Notes: generated by a model not told the origin, from the letters alone. A DNA stretch of 64,000 bases from Lachnospiraceae bacterium (GCA_902363665.1 CABJAW010000003.1:62001-126000); one strand, 5' to 3'. Shown: positions 8,913 to 17,933, numbered from the stretch's first letter. Translations and numbers: made by a program.

Positions 8913-8924
8913 CGTATCCCTCTT

Positions 8925-11681
8925 TTACCAGCGGTTTTTCAGCTTGTTCTGCAGACGATACAGGGTGTTGAGCGCATCAAGCGGTGTCATTACGGAAACG
9001 TCGATCTCCTGCAGCTCCTTTAATACGTCTGAGTCACTGACGGTATCAAACAATGACATCTGGTCAAGATCGACCGGATCAAGCTTCGCAGGCTTTGATT
9101 TTTTCAGTCTGGCCTGTTCCGCTTCACTGCTCTGTACGTGTACGGTAATATCAGCGTTTGTCAGTTCTTCAGCAAGCTCCTTTGCGCGGTTGATGACAAG
9201 GTCGGGCACACCTGCCAGCTTGGCTACCTGAATTCCATAGCTTTTATCGGCACCGCCGCGGATGATTTTGCGGAGAAAGACGATATCATCTCCGTTTTCC
9301 TTGACGGCAATACAGTAATTACTGACACCTGAAAGCTTTCCCTCAAGCTCAGTCAGTTCATGGTAATGAGTGGCAAACAGTGTTTTGGCACCGAGCAGCT
9401 TCGTATTGCTGATATATTCCACGACAGCCCAGGCGATGCTCAGCCCGTCGAAGGTACTGGTGCCGCGTCCAATCTCGTCCAAAATCAGCAGACTGTTTTT
9501 CGTTGCACTGCGCAGAATATTTGCAACCTCGGTCATCTCGACCATGAACGTGCTTTGTCCGCTTGCAAGATCATCCGAAGCGCCAACCCTGGTGAAAATA
9601 CGATCCACCAGACCGATTTTTGCACTGTCTGCCGGTACAAAGCTTCCGATCTGTGCCATCAGTACAATCAGCGCGGTCTGTCGCATATAGGTTGATTTTC
9701 CGGCCATATTCGGACCGGTAATGATAGAGATACGGCTTTTTCCATTGTCGAGATACGTATCATTTGCGATAAACATATCGTTTGGAATCATTTTTTCAAC
9801 GACCGGATGGCGTCCGTTCTTAATATCGATGACGCCCCTTTCGTTGATCGCTGGCTTGACAAATCCGCTGCGCTCTGCGACGAGCGCCAGAGAGGTAAAG
9901 ACATCGATGCCTGCGATGGCGTGTGCTGTCTTTTGGATTCGCACGATCTCATTTGCAATCCGGTTGCGGACATCCACGTAAAGATCGTATTCCAGTGCGG
10001 TCAGCTTATCTTCGGAGCCAAGGATCGTTTCCTCAAGCTCTTTGAGCTCCGGTGTGATGTAGCGTTCTGCGTTCGTCAGTGTCTGTTTTCTTGTATAATA
10101 ATCCGGTACCATATCCTTATAAGAATTTGTGACCTCAAGATAATAACCGAATACTTTGTTATACTTAACCTTCATCGTCTTGATGCCGGTTTTTTCGCGT
10201 TCCTCGGCTTCCAGCTTTGCCAGCCATGACTTGCCCTCTGTCTTGGCGTGGCGCAGGCGGTCGATCTCCTCATGGTACCCTTCTTTGATAAAACCGCCGT
10301 CGCGGATGCTGATCGGTGGATCGTCCACGATCGCTGCCTCGACGAGATCGTACAGATCTTTCAGCTCATCGATGTCCGCCCAAATTTCCTGAAGCAGCGG
10401 AGACTGCAGGCTTTTGAGCAGATATTTGATGTGTGGAAGCATGGACAGAGATGATTTAAACGCGATCAGATCCCGCGGATTAGCGCTCTGATAGCTGATC
10501 CGGCTGATGAGCCGCTCAAGATCATAAACAGGATTTAAATATTCCCGCAGTTCCTCTCGGGTAATCGCATTGTTTTTCAGCTCTTCTACTGCGTCAAGGC
10601 GGCAAAGGATTTCTGTCTTTTCAATCAGAGGCTGCTCGATAAAGCGGCGAAGCAGTCTGGCTCCCATCGCGGTCTTTGTTTTATCCAGTACCCAGAGCAG
10701 CGTGCCACGTTTATTTTTTTCCCGCAGCGTTTCGCAGAGCTCCAGATTTCGCCTTGTGGAGCTGTCGAGCACCATATATTTGGAAACAGAGTATGGAGTC
10801 AGGGAAGTCAGATTGGAGATGGATGTCTTCTGCGTTTCGATCAAATATTGGAGCAGCGCACCGGCTGCGATAATCTGACATCCATTTGGATCAAGTCCGA
10901 GTCCACTCACTGAAGATACATGAAAATGCTCAAGCAGCTTCTTTTCACACATTGCGTCATCGAAATACCAGGAGTCCAGCGAGAAAATGGAGATTTTCAG
11001 CCGCTCTTTCAGATCCTCCAGATCGATGCTGCTGACGCAGAATGCCTGATTACAGATGATCTCGGAAGGCGAAAATTTGACGATCTCGTCGAGCAGCTTT
11101 TTTTCACCATCCAGTTCAGTGACCTGATATTCTCCGGTCGAAATATCAGCAACGGAAAGACCGAAATGTTCTCCCATGCAGACGATGCACATCAGATAAT
11201 TGTTGCGGCTTTCATCGAGTGCCTGGGTATCGAGGTTGGTGCCGGGTGTCACGATGCGGATCACATCACGCTTTACGATTCCCTTTGCCTGCTTCGGATC
11301 TTCGAGCTGTTCACAGATTGCAACCTTGTAGCCTCTGGAAACGAGCTTATTTAAATAAGAATCGACTGCGTGAAACGGAATTCCGCACATTGGTGCGCGT
11401 TCTTCCAGCCCGCAGTCTTTTCCGGTCAGTGTAATTTCCAGTTCTTTTGATGCCGTAATGGCATCATCAAAAAACATCTCATAAAAGTCACCGAGGCGAT
11501 AAAATAAGATGCAGTCTTTGTACTGTTCCTTTGTCTTTACGTACTGCTGCATCATAGGTGTCAGGTTTGCCATTTTATCAGAACCCTTTGATCTATCAAT
11601 ATTTGTTTCATTTCCGGGAGAGTTGATGCATGGTTTCTGCATGTTTTTTTTGATATTTTCGTTAGCATTAATTTTATTCAT
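8925..11681 (-). CDS. mutS: DNA mismatch repair protein MutS
   Basis: MutS recognises mismatches and small loops. The conserved domain starts T-P-M-M-Q-Q-Y and contains the mismatch-binding L-F-Y-R-L-G-D-F-Y-E-M-F, the Walker A G-P-N-M-A-G-K-S-T and D-E-I-G-R-G-T-S. The start is uncertain. An ATG at 11681 has AAAGGA five bases upstream and gives a 36-residue Lys/Asn-rich extension. The ATG at 11573, preceded at ten bases by AAAGGG, gives the usual family N-terminus (M-A-N-L-T-P) and 882 residues. I list the former because of its better ribosome-binding site. The gene heads the mutS-mutL-miaA operon. Confidence 0.95.
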   Translation of the reverse strand: MNKINANENIKKNMQKPCINSPGNETNIDRSKGSDKMANLTPMMQQYVKTKEQYKDCILFYRLGDFYEMFFDDAITASKELEITLTGKDCGLEERAPMCGIPFHAVDSYLNKLVSRGYKVAICEQLEDPKQAKGIVKRDVIRIVTPGTNLDTQALDESRNNYLMCIVCMGEHFGLSVADISTGEYQVTELDGEKKLLDEIVKFSPSEIICNQAFCVSSIDLEDLKERLKISIFSLDSWYFDDAMCEKKLLEHFHVSSVSGLGLDPNGCQIIAAGALLQYLIETQKTSISNLTSLTPYSVSKYMVLDSSTRRNLELCETLREKNKRGTLLWVLDKTKTAMGARLLRRFIEQPLIEKTEILCRLDAVEELKNNAITREELREYLNPVYDLERLISRISYQSANPRDLIAFKSSLSMLPHIKYLLKSLQSPLLQEIWADIDELKDLYDLVEAAIVDDPPISIRDGGFIKEGYHEEIDRLRHAKTEGKSWLAKLEAEEREKTGIKTMKVKYNKVFGYYLEVTNSYKDMVPDYYTRKQTLTNAERYITPELKELEETILGSEDKLTALEYDLYVDVRNRIANEIVRIQKTAHAIAGIDVFTSLALVAERSGFVKPAINERGVIDIKNGRHPVVEKMIPNDMFIANDTYLDNGKSRISIITGPNMAGKSTYMRQTALIVLMAQIGSFVPADSAKIGLVDRIFTRVGASDDLASGQSTFMVEMTEVANILRSATKNSLLILDEIGRGTSTFDGLSIAWAVVEYISNTKLLGAKTLFATHYHELTELEGKLSGVSNYCIAVKENGDDIVFLRKIIRGGADKSYGIQVAKLAGVPDLVINRAKELAEELTNADITVHVQSSEAEQARLKKSKPAKLDPVDLDQMSLFDTVSDSDVLKELQEIDVSVMTPLDALNTLYRLQNKLKNRW

Positions 11682-11866
11682 GTTTATCCTTTGATGTATG
11701 ATCTTTAATTTTGGAAGCATTTTACCATTCTAACTATACGGTATTGTCCTTTTCAGACCGTACCTTAAGTATACCATCAGAATATTACCACGTTCTTGCA
11801 AAACATTCAAGAGCACTGTTGCCTGGCTATTTTTCAAGGGTCAGGCGGATATTCGCAAGTCCCGTC

Positions 11867-11899
11867 CCCTGCTTATTGCTTCCCGCAATTGAAGCAGGG
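11867..11899. repeat. Isolated strong hairpin with an adjoining degenerate copy of the dispersed hairpin
   Basis: CCCTGCTT (11867-11874) pairs with AAGCAGGG (11892-11899). Inside, ATTGC (11875-11879) pairs with GCAAT (11885-11889), leaving a two-base bulge. No U-run follows, so it is not an obvious terminator. A degenerate copy of the dispersed GCGGAT hairpin precedes it at 11845-11865. The rest of the mutS-nspC intergenic region holds only the nspC terminator and the mutS leader. Confidence 0.6.
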
Positions 11900-11916
11900 C
11901 CTTACTTGATTCGGTT

Positions 11917-11960
11917 AAAAAGCCATTCAGTCAGAAACGAATCAAACTGAATGGCTTTTT
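11917..11960 (-). terminator. Terminator of the polyamine operon
   Basis: Perfect 15-base arms (11917-11931 and 11946-11960) flank a 14-base loop, with A-rich and T-rich ends that give a U-run on the minus strand. It begins 12 bases after the nspC stop codon. The symmetry would also permit termination on the plus strand, but no plus-strand gene ends here. Confidence 0.9.
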
Positions 11961-11972
11961 TCTCAATTTACT

Positions 11973-13208
11973 CTAAAGGGATTCAAAAGTATTTCTCTCA
12001 CGACTTCCGAGTCTTTCCTTAAAATCTGCATAACCAAATTTTGTAAGCTGCAGCATGGTATCATCAGCACGCCTGAGCCAGATATCAGGCAGCGGCATTC
12101 CATTAAATGTATTATTCTTGCAGGTAGTATATATGGCCATGTCTCCAAACAAAAGAAGATCTCCATATTTAGGAAGCTGCCTGAATTTATAATCTCCAAT
12201 CACATCTCCTGAAAGGCAGGTTGGACCTCCAAGCCGAACAGTAAGCCCGCCCTCTTCTGGTCCATCGGTACCTAATAAAGGAGGACGGTACGGCATTTCC
12301 AGTACATCCGGCATATGACAGGCTGCACTGGCGTCCAGGATTGCAATCTGAGTCTCTCCATTTTTTATAACATCCAGTACGCTGGTAAGAAGAAAACCTG
12401 CATTTAATGCCCATGCTTCGCCTGGTTCAAGATAGACGTCCACATTCCACTCTGCTTTGGCCATTTGAATACATTGTTCCAGCCGTTCCATATGATAGCC
12501 TGGTTTTGTGATATGATGCCCACCGCCAAAATTGATCCACTTTACCCTGGCAGCCAGATCACCGAAATGCTTCTTTACAGAAACCAGTGTTGTTTCCAGA
12601 TCATCGGAATCCTGTTCACAGAGGGTATGAAAATGAATGCCATCCAGTAAATTCAGAAGTTCCGGATTTTTCTCGGATGCTTCGTCCAACTGTTTTCTGG
12701 TGGTACCCATGCGGCTTCCTGGTGCACAGGGATCGTAAATCTCGTGTCCTTCCTGGGTGGAGCATTCCGGATTGATCCGAAGTCCCACACTTTTTCCTGC
12801 TTTTTTTGCTATCAGTCCAAACCGAAGAAGCTGGGATGGAGAATTAAACACAATATGGTCTGCATACTGAAGCAGTTTCTCAAATTCATCTGTCCGATAA
12901 CCGGCACAGAATACGTGGACTTCTTTTCCCGGCATTTCCTCAGCTCCGAGTCTTGCCTCAAACAGTCCACTGGCCTCGGTACCTGCAAGATACGGTTCAA
13001 AAAAGCGATAACAGTCATAATTGCTGAATGCTTTCTGTGCCAGAAGCATCTTACATCCCGTCCGCCTGGCCACTTTACCAAGAAGCTTTGCATTTTTTAT
13101 AAGAGCTTTTTCATCCAAGATATAGCAGGGCGTTTTTATATTCTTAAATTCCGGCGGAATGATTCCGCCGGTGGCTGTAAATGGTGCTCTTTTATCTGAT
13201 TTTTCCAT
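11973..13208 (-). CDS. nspC: Carboxynorspermidine/carboxyspermidine decarboxylase
   Basis: NspC is an alanine-racemase-fold PLP decarboxylase. It completes the alternative polyamine route by decarboxylating carboxy(nor)spermidine. The 411 residues contain the PLP lysine in L-L-A-Q-K-A-F-S near residue 60, a glycine-rich phosphate segment (N-F-G-G-G-H-H), E-P-G-E-A and the G-G-P-T-C-L-S-G-D active-site cysteine loop. Its ATG overlaps the TAA of the carboxyspermidine dehydrogenase gene by one base, so the two consecutive enzymes are translationally coupled. It is the last gene of the operon and is followed by a strong terminator. The natural product in this organism is probably spermidine, since putrescine is made upstream. 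Confidence 0.93.
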   Translation of the reverse strand: MEKSDKRAPFTATGGIIPPEFKNIKTPCYILDEKALIKNAKLLGKVARRTGCKMLLAQKAFSNYDCYRFFEPYLAGTEASGLFEARLGAEEMPGKEVHVFCAGYRTDEFEKLLQYADHIVFNSPSQLLRFGLIAKKAGKSVGLRINPECSTQEGHEIYDPCAPGSRMGTTRKQLDEASEKNPELLNLLDGIHFHTLCEQDSDDLETTLVSVKKHFGDLAARVKWINFGGGHHITKPGYHMERLEQCIQMAKAEWNVDVYLEPGEAWALNAGFLLTSVLDVIKNGETQIAILDASAACHMPDVLEMPYRPPLLGTDGPEEGGLTVRLGGPTCLSGDVIGDYKFRQLPKYGDLLLFGDMAIYTTCKNNTFNGMPLPDIWLRRADDTMLQLTKFGYADFKERLGSRERNTFESL

Positions 13209-14467
13209 TAGTCTACCAGCTCCGGATGATGGCTTTCACTGCGTGGCAGGCCATAGCGGTCGAGTGCTTCCAGGAACGGATCCGGATCAAACTCTTCTAC
13301 CGTATAAACACCCGGTCTGAGCCATTTTCCGGTCAGCATCATAAGTGCACCGCACATTGCAGGAACACCCGTTGTATAACTGATTGCCTGGCTTCCGACC
13401 TCATGATAGCATTCCTGATGGTCGCATACATTATAAATATAATACGTTTTTTCCTTTCCGTCCTTTAAGCCTGTAAAAATACAGCCAATGTTTGTTTTTC
13501 CTTTTGTACGTGGTCCAAGACTTGCAGGATCCGGAAGCAATGCTTTCAAAAACTGAATTGGGACAATTTCCTGTCCATTGTACTGAATCGGTGTTGTGGA
13601 AAGCATTCCGACATCCTCAAGACAGCGCATATGATCCAGATAGCTCTGTCCGAACGTCATAAAGAAACGGATTCGTTTCACACCCGGGATTGTTTTTGCA
13701 AGAGACTCAATCTCCTCATGGTGAAGCAGGTACATATCCTTGTCCCCCACCTGGTCAAACTTATATTCCCTTTTGATGGTCATCGGAGGGATTTCCACCC
13801 AATGCCCATTTTCCCAGTAGCTTCCAGGTGCGCTTACTTCGCGGAGATTAATTTCCGGATTGAAGTTTGTTGCAAATGCATATCCGTGGTCTCCGCCATT
13901 ACAGTCCAGAATATCAATGGTATCAATCTGGTCAAATTCATGCTTTAATGCATGCGCACAGTATGCCTGTGTAACACCTGGATCGAATCCGCATCCAAGC
14001 AATGCTGTAAGGCCTGCATCTTCAAATTTTTTACGATATGCCCACTGCCAGGAATAATCAAAATAAGCGGAAAAGCCCTCTTCCTTACAGCGCTTTTCAT
14101 AAATAGCACGCCATTTTGGGTCATCCGTATCTTCTGGTTCATAATTTGCGGTATCCATATAGTTTACGCCACAGGCCAGACATGCATCCATAATGGTCAG
14201 ATCCTGATATGGAAGTGCAATATTCATTACCAGATCCGGCTTATAACGATTGATCAGTTCGATCAGCTGATTCACATCGTCTGCATCAACCTTGGCTGTG
14301 GTAAGAACTGTTTTTGTCTTTCCCTTTAGTTTCTCCACAAGTGCATCACATTTTTCCTTTGTGCGGCTTGCGATACAAAGTTCTGTAAATACCTCATCTG
14401 CCTGACAACATTTCTGAATTGCTACACTGGCTACTCCTCCGCAGCCGATTACAAGTACTCTGCTCAT
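13208..14467 (-). CDS. Carboxynorspermidine/carboxyspermidine dehydrogenase (saccharopine dehydrogenase family)
   Basis: The enzyme reductively condenses aspartate semialdehyde with putrescine or diaminopropane, using NAD(P)H, to give carboxy(nor)spermidine. The 419-residue protein begins with a Rossmann motif, V-L-V-I-G-C-G-G-V-A. It has the family segments N-Y-M-D-T-A-N-Y-E, G-C-G-F-D-P-G-V-T and G-G-D-H-G-Y-A-F-A-T-N-F. The frame is open 48 codons further upstream, across a large hairpin. The ATG at 14467 has AAGGAG nine bases upstream and gives the standard N-terminus, so it was chosen. It sits between speB and nspC; the next gene performs the next step. Confidence 0.92.
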   Translation of the reverse strand: MSRVLVIGCGGVASVAIQKCCQADEVFTELCIASRTKEKCDALVEKLKGKTKTVLTTAKVDADDVNQLIELINRYKPDLVMNIALPYQDLTIMDACLACGVNYMDTANYEPEDTDDPKWRAIYEKRCKEEGFSAYFDYSWQWAYRKKFEDAGLTALLGCGFDPGVTQAYCAHALKHEFDQIDTIDILDCNGGDHGYAFATNFNPEINLREVSAPGSYWENGHWVEIPPMTIKREYKFDQVGDKDMYLLHHEEIESLAKTIPGVKRIRFFMTFGQSYLDHMRCLEDVGMLSTTPIQYNGQEIVPIQFLKALLPDPASLGPRTKGKTNIGCIFTGLKDGKEKTYYIYNVCDHQECYHEVGSQAISYTTGVPAMCGALMMLTGKWLRPGVYTVEEFDPDPFLEALDRYGLPRSESHHPELVD

Positions 14468-14490
14468 AATTTTTTCTCCTTTTTTCTGAT

Positions 14491-14546
14491 ATGTACTCTC
14501 ATAATCTTTCCTGCAAATCAAGCACAAAAAGATTCCGAGAGTACAT
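14491..14546 (-). promoter_or_regulatory. Two-tier hairpin in front of the carboxyspermidine dehydrogenase gene
   Basis: Perfect ten-base outer arms, ATGTACTCTC (14491-14500) and GAGAGTACAT (14537-14546), enclose a 2x2 internal loop. Inside that is a seven-base stem, AATCTTT/AAAGATT, with an 18-base loop. It ends about 10 bases before the ribosome-binding site of the downstream gene and lies inside the polyamine operon. It could tune translation, act as a processing site, or protect the downstream mRNA. Confidence 0.7.
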
Positions 14547-14577
14547 TGATAAATAACTGGTTCCTTAACAAGTAGCG

Positions 14578-14600
14578 AAGCGGATTGCGAATATCCGCTT
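14578..14600. repeat. Dispersed hairpin copy 1 (AAGCGGAT-N7-ATCCGCTT)
   Basis: Perfect eight-base arms surround the seven-base loop TGCGAAT, in the speB to carboxyspermidine dehydrogenase spacer. It is the best-preserved member of a family with further copies at 19127, 28079, 34099 and 47238 and a degenerate one at 11845. The flanks AGTAGCG and GATCTTGAC are also partly shared. Confidence 0.8.
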
Positions 14601-14641
14601 GATCTTGACATCAGTTTCTTTTTATAGGGTATGTTGCTGGT

Positions 14642-15499
14642 TTATTTTGCAATTGCCAACAGCAGTTCGCGAAGAACCTTACATGCTGTCGCGGTCGAAA
14701 CACCGCTTACATCCAGCATAGGTGCCAGTTCATTGAGATCCGCTCCTACGATATTTGCCTGGGCAACTGTCCGGATTGCATCAAGAAGTTCCAGAAAACT
14801 TACGCCGCCTGCTTCCGGAGTGCCTGTTCCCGGAAATGCCGATGGATCCAGACAGTCCAGATCTATTGTAAAATATACCGGGATCTTTTTTTCTTTCAGT
14901 TCCTGGACTGTCTCTTTCAGACCATCAAAAGTAAACGGATGAAAATCGGTATGCTGCGCGGCAAACTGAAATTCTTCTCGCTCACCGCTTCTGATGCAGA
15001 ACTGATGAATGCGGTTATCGCCCAAAAGCTCATGACATCTTCGCAGTACACAGGCATGACTTAATTTTGTTCCCAGGTAATCGTCTCTTAAATCTGCATG
15101 TGCATCAAAATGAATGATATGAAGATCCGGATATTCATGAAATACCGCACGTACTGCCGCTAATGTTACAAGATGTTCTCCTCCAAGCAGTACTGGGAGC
15201 TTAGCTGCTTTTAATATTTCTTTCGTTCTGTTTTCAATGTCTGAAAGAGCCAATTCGCTGCTTCCAAAACAAAGCTCCAGATCTCCGCTGTCAAATACCC
15301 TGATATCCATAAGGTCTTTATCCTGATACGGACTGTAGGTCTCCAGTCCGAAGCTCTCATGGCGTATAGCTGACGGACCAAATCTGGCACCTGGGCGAAA
15401 GCTTGTTGTGGAATCGAAGGGTGCTCCATAAAGAACCACAGATGCTTGTTCAAAGCTGCTTTCACAGCCGATAAAAGTTTCTATATTAGGCCGGATCAT
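14642..15499 (-). CDS. speB: Agmatinase
   Basis: SpeB hydrolyses agmatine to putrescine and urea. The 285-residue ureohydrolase carries the binuclear Mn ligands in G-G-E-H, F-D-A-H-A-D-L-R-D and D-L-D-C-L-D-P-S, and the S-H-A-C-V-L-R-R segment in place of the arginase loop. Together with speA upstream, this gives an arginine-agmatine-putrescine pathway. It starts three bases after speE, with a GAGGA ribosome-binding site that overlaps the speE stop region. Confidence 0.93.
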   Translation of the reverse strand: MIRPNIETFIGCESSFEQASVVLYGAPFDSTTSFRPGARFGPSAIRHESFGLETYSPYQDKDLMDIRVFDSGDLELCFGSSELALSDIENRTKEILKAAKLPVLLGGEHLVTLAAVRAVFHEYPDLHIIHFDAHADLRDDYLGTKLSHACVLRRCHELLGDNRIHQFCIRSGEREEFQFAAQHTDFHPFTFDGLKETVQELKEKKIPVYFTIDLDCLDPSAFPGTGTPEAGGVSFLELLDAIRTVAQANIVGADLNELAPMLDVSGVSTATACKVLRELLLAIAK

Positions 15500-15502
15500 A
15501 TG

Positions 15503-16357
15503 TTATTCCTCCACTTCTTTCAGCATATCTTCCAGGAATGCCGGAAGATAAAATGCTCCTTTATGAAGTCTTGTCGTATAGTAACGTGTGCGTAGGTTTA
15601 AAGCAAGCCATGCTTCCGGATCGAGGTCATCAACAGGATGATATTTTTTACTTGCAAATCCAAATAACCAGTAACCAGCTGCAAACGTGGGAATATGTGC
15701 CTGATAAACACGGCTGATCTGAAATGTACTGGCAATTTTCTTATGACTGCGCTGCATAGCATTTGCATCTTCTGTATAAAAAGGACTTCCCTGCTGATTG
15801 ACCATAATTCCGTCGTCTTTTAGAGCGTTATAACAGTTGCCATAAAATTCACGGGTAAACAGCCCTTCCGAAGGACCAAAAGGATCAGAAGAATCTACAA
15901 TGATGAGATCATATTTTCCTTCACACCGCCGGATAAATTTAAGTGCATTTTCATAATGAAGATGTACTCTTTTGTCATCGAGCCTGCATGCATTTTCCGG
16001 AAGATATGCGCGGCAGGCTTCGACAACCAGCGGATCCATTTCTACCAGATCAATATGTCTGACCCTGTCATATCTGGTCAGTTCACGGACAACACCGCCA
16101 TCTCCGGCACCGATTACAAGAATATCTTTTGCTTCTTTATGGATCGCCATCGGAACATGCGTGATCATCTCATCATAAATAAACTCATCTCTCTCTGTCA
16201 GCATTACATTTCCGTCCAAAGTCAGTACACGGCCAAATTCAGGCGTCTCAAAAATATCAATTCGCTGATAATCACTTTGTTTAGAATAAAGTTGACGGTT
16301 TACCCGGATACTATGCTTTACATCCGGTGTGTGAAATTCTGAAAACCACATTTCCAT
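15503..16357 (-). CDS. speE: Polyamine aminopropyltransferase (spermidine synthase)
   Basis: SpeE transfers an aminopropyl group from decarboxylated SAM to putrescine or a related amine. The 284 residues contain the SAM-type fold motifs G-A-G-D-G-G-V-V-R-E, V-E-M-D-P-L-V-V and the catalytic D-S-S-D-P-F-G-P-S-E loop. The GGAGG ribosome-binding site lies in the last codons of speA. The window contains no speD to supply decarboxylated SAM, yet the same operon carries the carboxyspermidine route. Either speD lies elsewhere or this enzyme has another role, such as acting on agmatine. The activity is therefore assigned by family only. Confidence 0.9.
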   Translation of the reverse strand: MEMWFSEFHTPDVKHSIRVNRQLYSKQSDYQRIDIFETPEFGRVLTLDGNVMLTERDEFIYDEMITHVPMAIHKEAKDILVIGAGDGGVVRELTRYDRVRHIDLVEMDPLVVEACRAYLPENACRLDDKRVHLHYENALKFIRRCEGKYDLIIVDSSDPFGPSEGLFTREFYGNCYNALKDDGIMVNQQGSPFYTEDANAMQRSHKKIASTFQISRVYQAHIPTFAAGYWLFGFASKKYHPVDDLDPEAWLALNLRTRYYTTRLHKGAFYLPAFLEDMLKEVEE

Positions 16358-16362
16358 TGCCG

Positions 16363-17829
16363 TTACCTCCCTGCCAGAACATTCAGTCTCAAAATATCCG
16401 GATCTTCAGGACCTGTCATATTGCAGCCCTTTGCCTTTGCATATTCAATATAATCGAGGATTTCTGCGGTAATCCGTTCCCCGGGTGCAAGAATTGGAAT
16501 TCCAGGCGGATAGCACATTACAAATTCACTGCAGACTTTTCCTTCTGTCTGCCGAAGAGGCAGGCTGCATTTATCTGCATAAAAGGCTTCCTGAGGACTG
16601 GTTACCACCTGTGGGTCAATATATTCCTGGCTTAAAAGCCCGGATCCGTCGGTCTGGAAACGTCTGCGGATTTCTGCAAGTGCACTCACAAGCCGTTCCA
16701 CTTCCTGAGGGCGGTCACCAATGGAAAGATAGGCAAGAATATTTCCGATATCGCCGAATTCGATCTGGATATCATATTCATCCCGCAAAATATCATAAAC
16801 TTCGATTCCTGCAAGTCCGATGTCAAGCGTATGCACACTTAGTTTCGTAATGTCAAAATCAAAGACTGAATTTCCATTTACCAGTTCTTTTCCGAAGGCA
16901 TAGTAGCCGCCGATCGCATTAATTTCTTCTCTGGCATATTCTGCCATATCTGCTACCTGATGAAAAATCTGGCGGCCGCGCTGTGCAAGATTTCTTCTTG
17001 AGATATCAAGGCTTGACATCAGAAGGTAGCTTCCCGAGGTTGTTTGTGTCAGATTAATAATCTGGCGCACATAACCTGCGTGTACAGCCGGACCGGTGAG
17101 AAGCAGACTTGACTGCGTAAGGCTTCCGCCACTCTTATGCATGGATACAGATGCCATATCTGCACCGGCTGTCATGGCTGAGACCGGAAGCCCTCCACCA
17201 AAATAGAAATGGGTTCCATGTGCTTCATCTGCCAGGCACAGCATTCCTGCATCATGTGCCATTTTGACAATTGCACGTAGATCACTGCATATTCCATAAT
17301 AAGTCGGGTTATTTACGAGTACGGCAACTGCCTTTGGATGTTCTTTTATGGCCTTCTCAACCTGTTCCCTGCGCATTCCCAGCGAGATTCCAAGTCGTTG
17401 ATCCACTTCCGGATTTACATAAACAGGGATCGCACCACACAAAACAAGCGCATTTAAAACACTCCGGTGGACATTACGCGGCAGTATTATTTCATCTCCA
17501 CGTTTGCAGGCAGTCAATACCATTGTCTGAACGGAGCTTGTTGTACCTCCAACCATCAGAAATGCATGTGCTGCTCCAAAAGCATCTGCTGCCAGCTCTT
17601 CTGCTTCCCGTATTACGGATACCGGATGACAGAGGTTATCCAGAGGCTTCATGCTGTTGACATCCACCCCTACACATTTTTGTCCAAGGAACTCTGCCAG
17701 CTCCGGATTACCTCTTCCGCGCTTATGTCCTGGTACATCAAATGGTACTACCCTCATTCGTCTGAAAGTTTCCAGAGCTTCATGTATGGGTGCATGATTC
17801 TGGTTCAACTTAAAACGACTTCCTTTCAT
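16363..17829 (-). CDS. speA: Arginine decarboxylase (fold type I, Orn/Lys/Arg decarboxylase family)
   Basis: This is the PLP-dependent decarboxylase that makes agmatine from arginine. At 488 residues it matches the Bacillus SpeA type. It shows F-D-V-P-G-H-K-R-G near residue 30, the D-E-A-H-G-T-H-F cofactor Asp region and the Schiff-base lysine in S-M-H-K-S-G-G-S-L-T-Q. A longer frame starts at 17868. The ATG at 17829 follows GGAGGA at four to five bases and gives the normal N-terminus. The arginine rather than lysine specificity is inferred from the adjacent speB. It is the first gene of the polyamine operon and is preceded by a long structured leader with a terminator. Confidence 0.88.
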   Translation of the reverse strand: MKGSRFKLNQNHAPIHEALETFRRMRVVPFDVPGHKRGRGNPELAEFLGQKCVGVDVNSMKPLDNLCHPVSVIREAEELAADAFGAAHAFLMVGGTTSSVQTMVLTACKRGDEIILPRNVHRSVLNALVLCGAIPVYVNPEVDQRLGISLGMRREQVEKAIKEHPKAVAVLVNNPTYYGICSDLRAIVKMAHDAGMLCLADEAHGTHFYFGGGLPVSAMTAGADMASVSMHKSGGSLTQSSLLLTGPAVHAGYVRQIINLTQTTSGSYLLMSSLDISRRNLAQRGRQIFHQVADMAEYAREEINAIGGYYAFGKELVNGNSVFDFDITKLSVHTLDIGLAGIEVYDILRDEYDIQIEFGDIGNILAYLSIGDRPQEVERLVSALAEIRRRFQTDGSGLLSQEYIDPQVVTSPQEAFYADKCSLPLRQTEGKVCSEFVMCYPPGIPILAPGERITAEILDYIEYAKAKGCNMTGPEDPDILRLNVLAGR

Positions 17830-17890
17830 CATTCCTCCATTTCCAGCTTCCTTTGCTTCAACCCTCAATCAGCAATTTCACAGACTGAAC

Positions 17891-17933
17891 AAAAAAACGC
17901 AGATAAGGGCACTAAGCCACAAACCTGCGTTTT
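17891..17933 (-). terminator. Intrinsic terminator inside the speA leader (putative attenuator)
   Basis: On the minus strand the arms AAAACGCAG and CTGCGTTTT (17925-17933 and 17894-17902) are followed by three more T. The hairpin lies between the promoter at 18279-18307 and the speA ATG at 17829, only about 60 bases upstream of the gene, so transcription of the operon must read through it. Confidence 0.8.
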
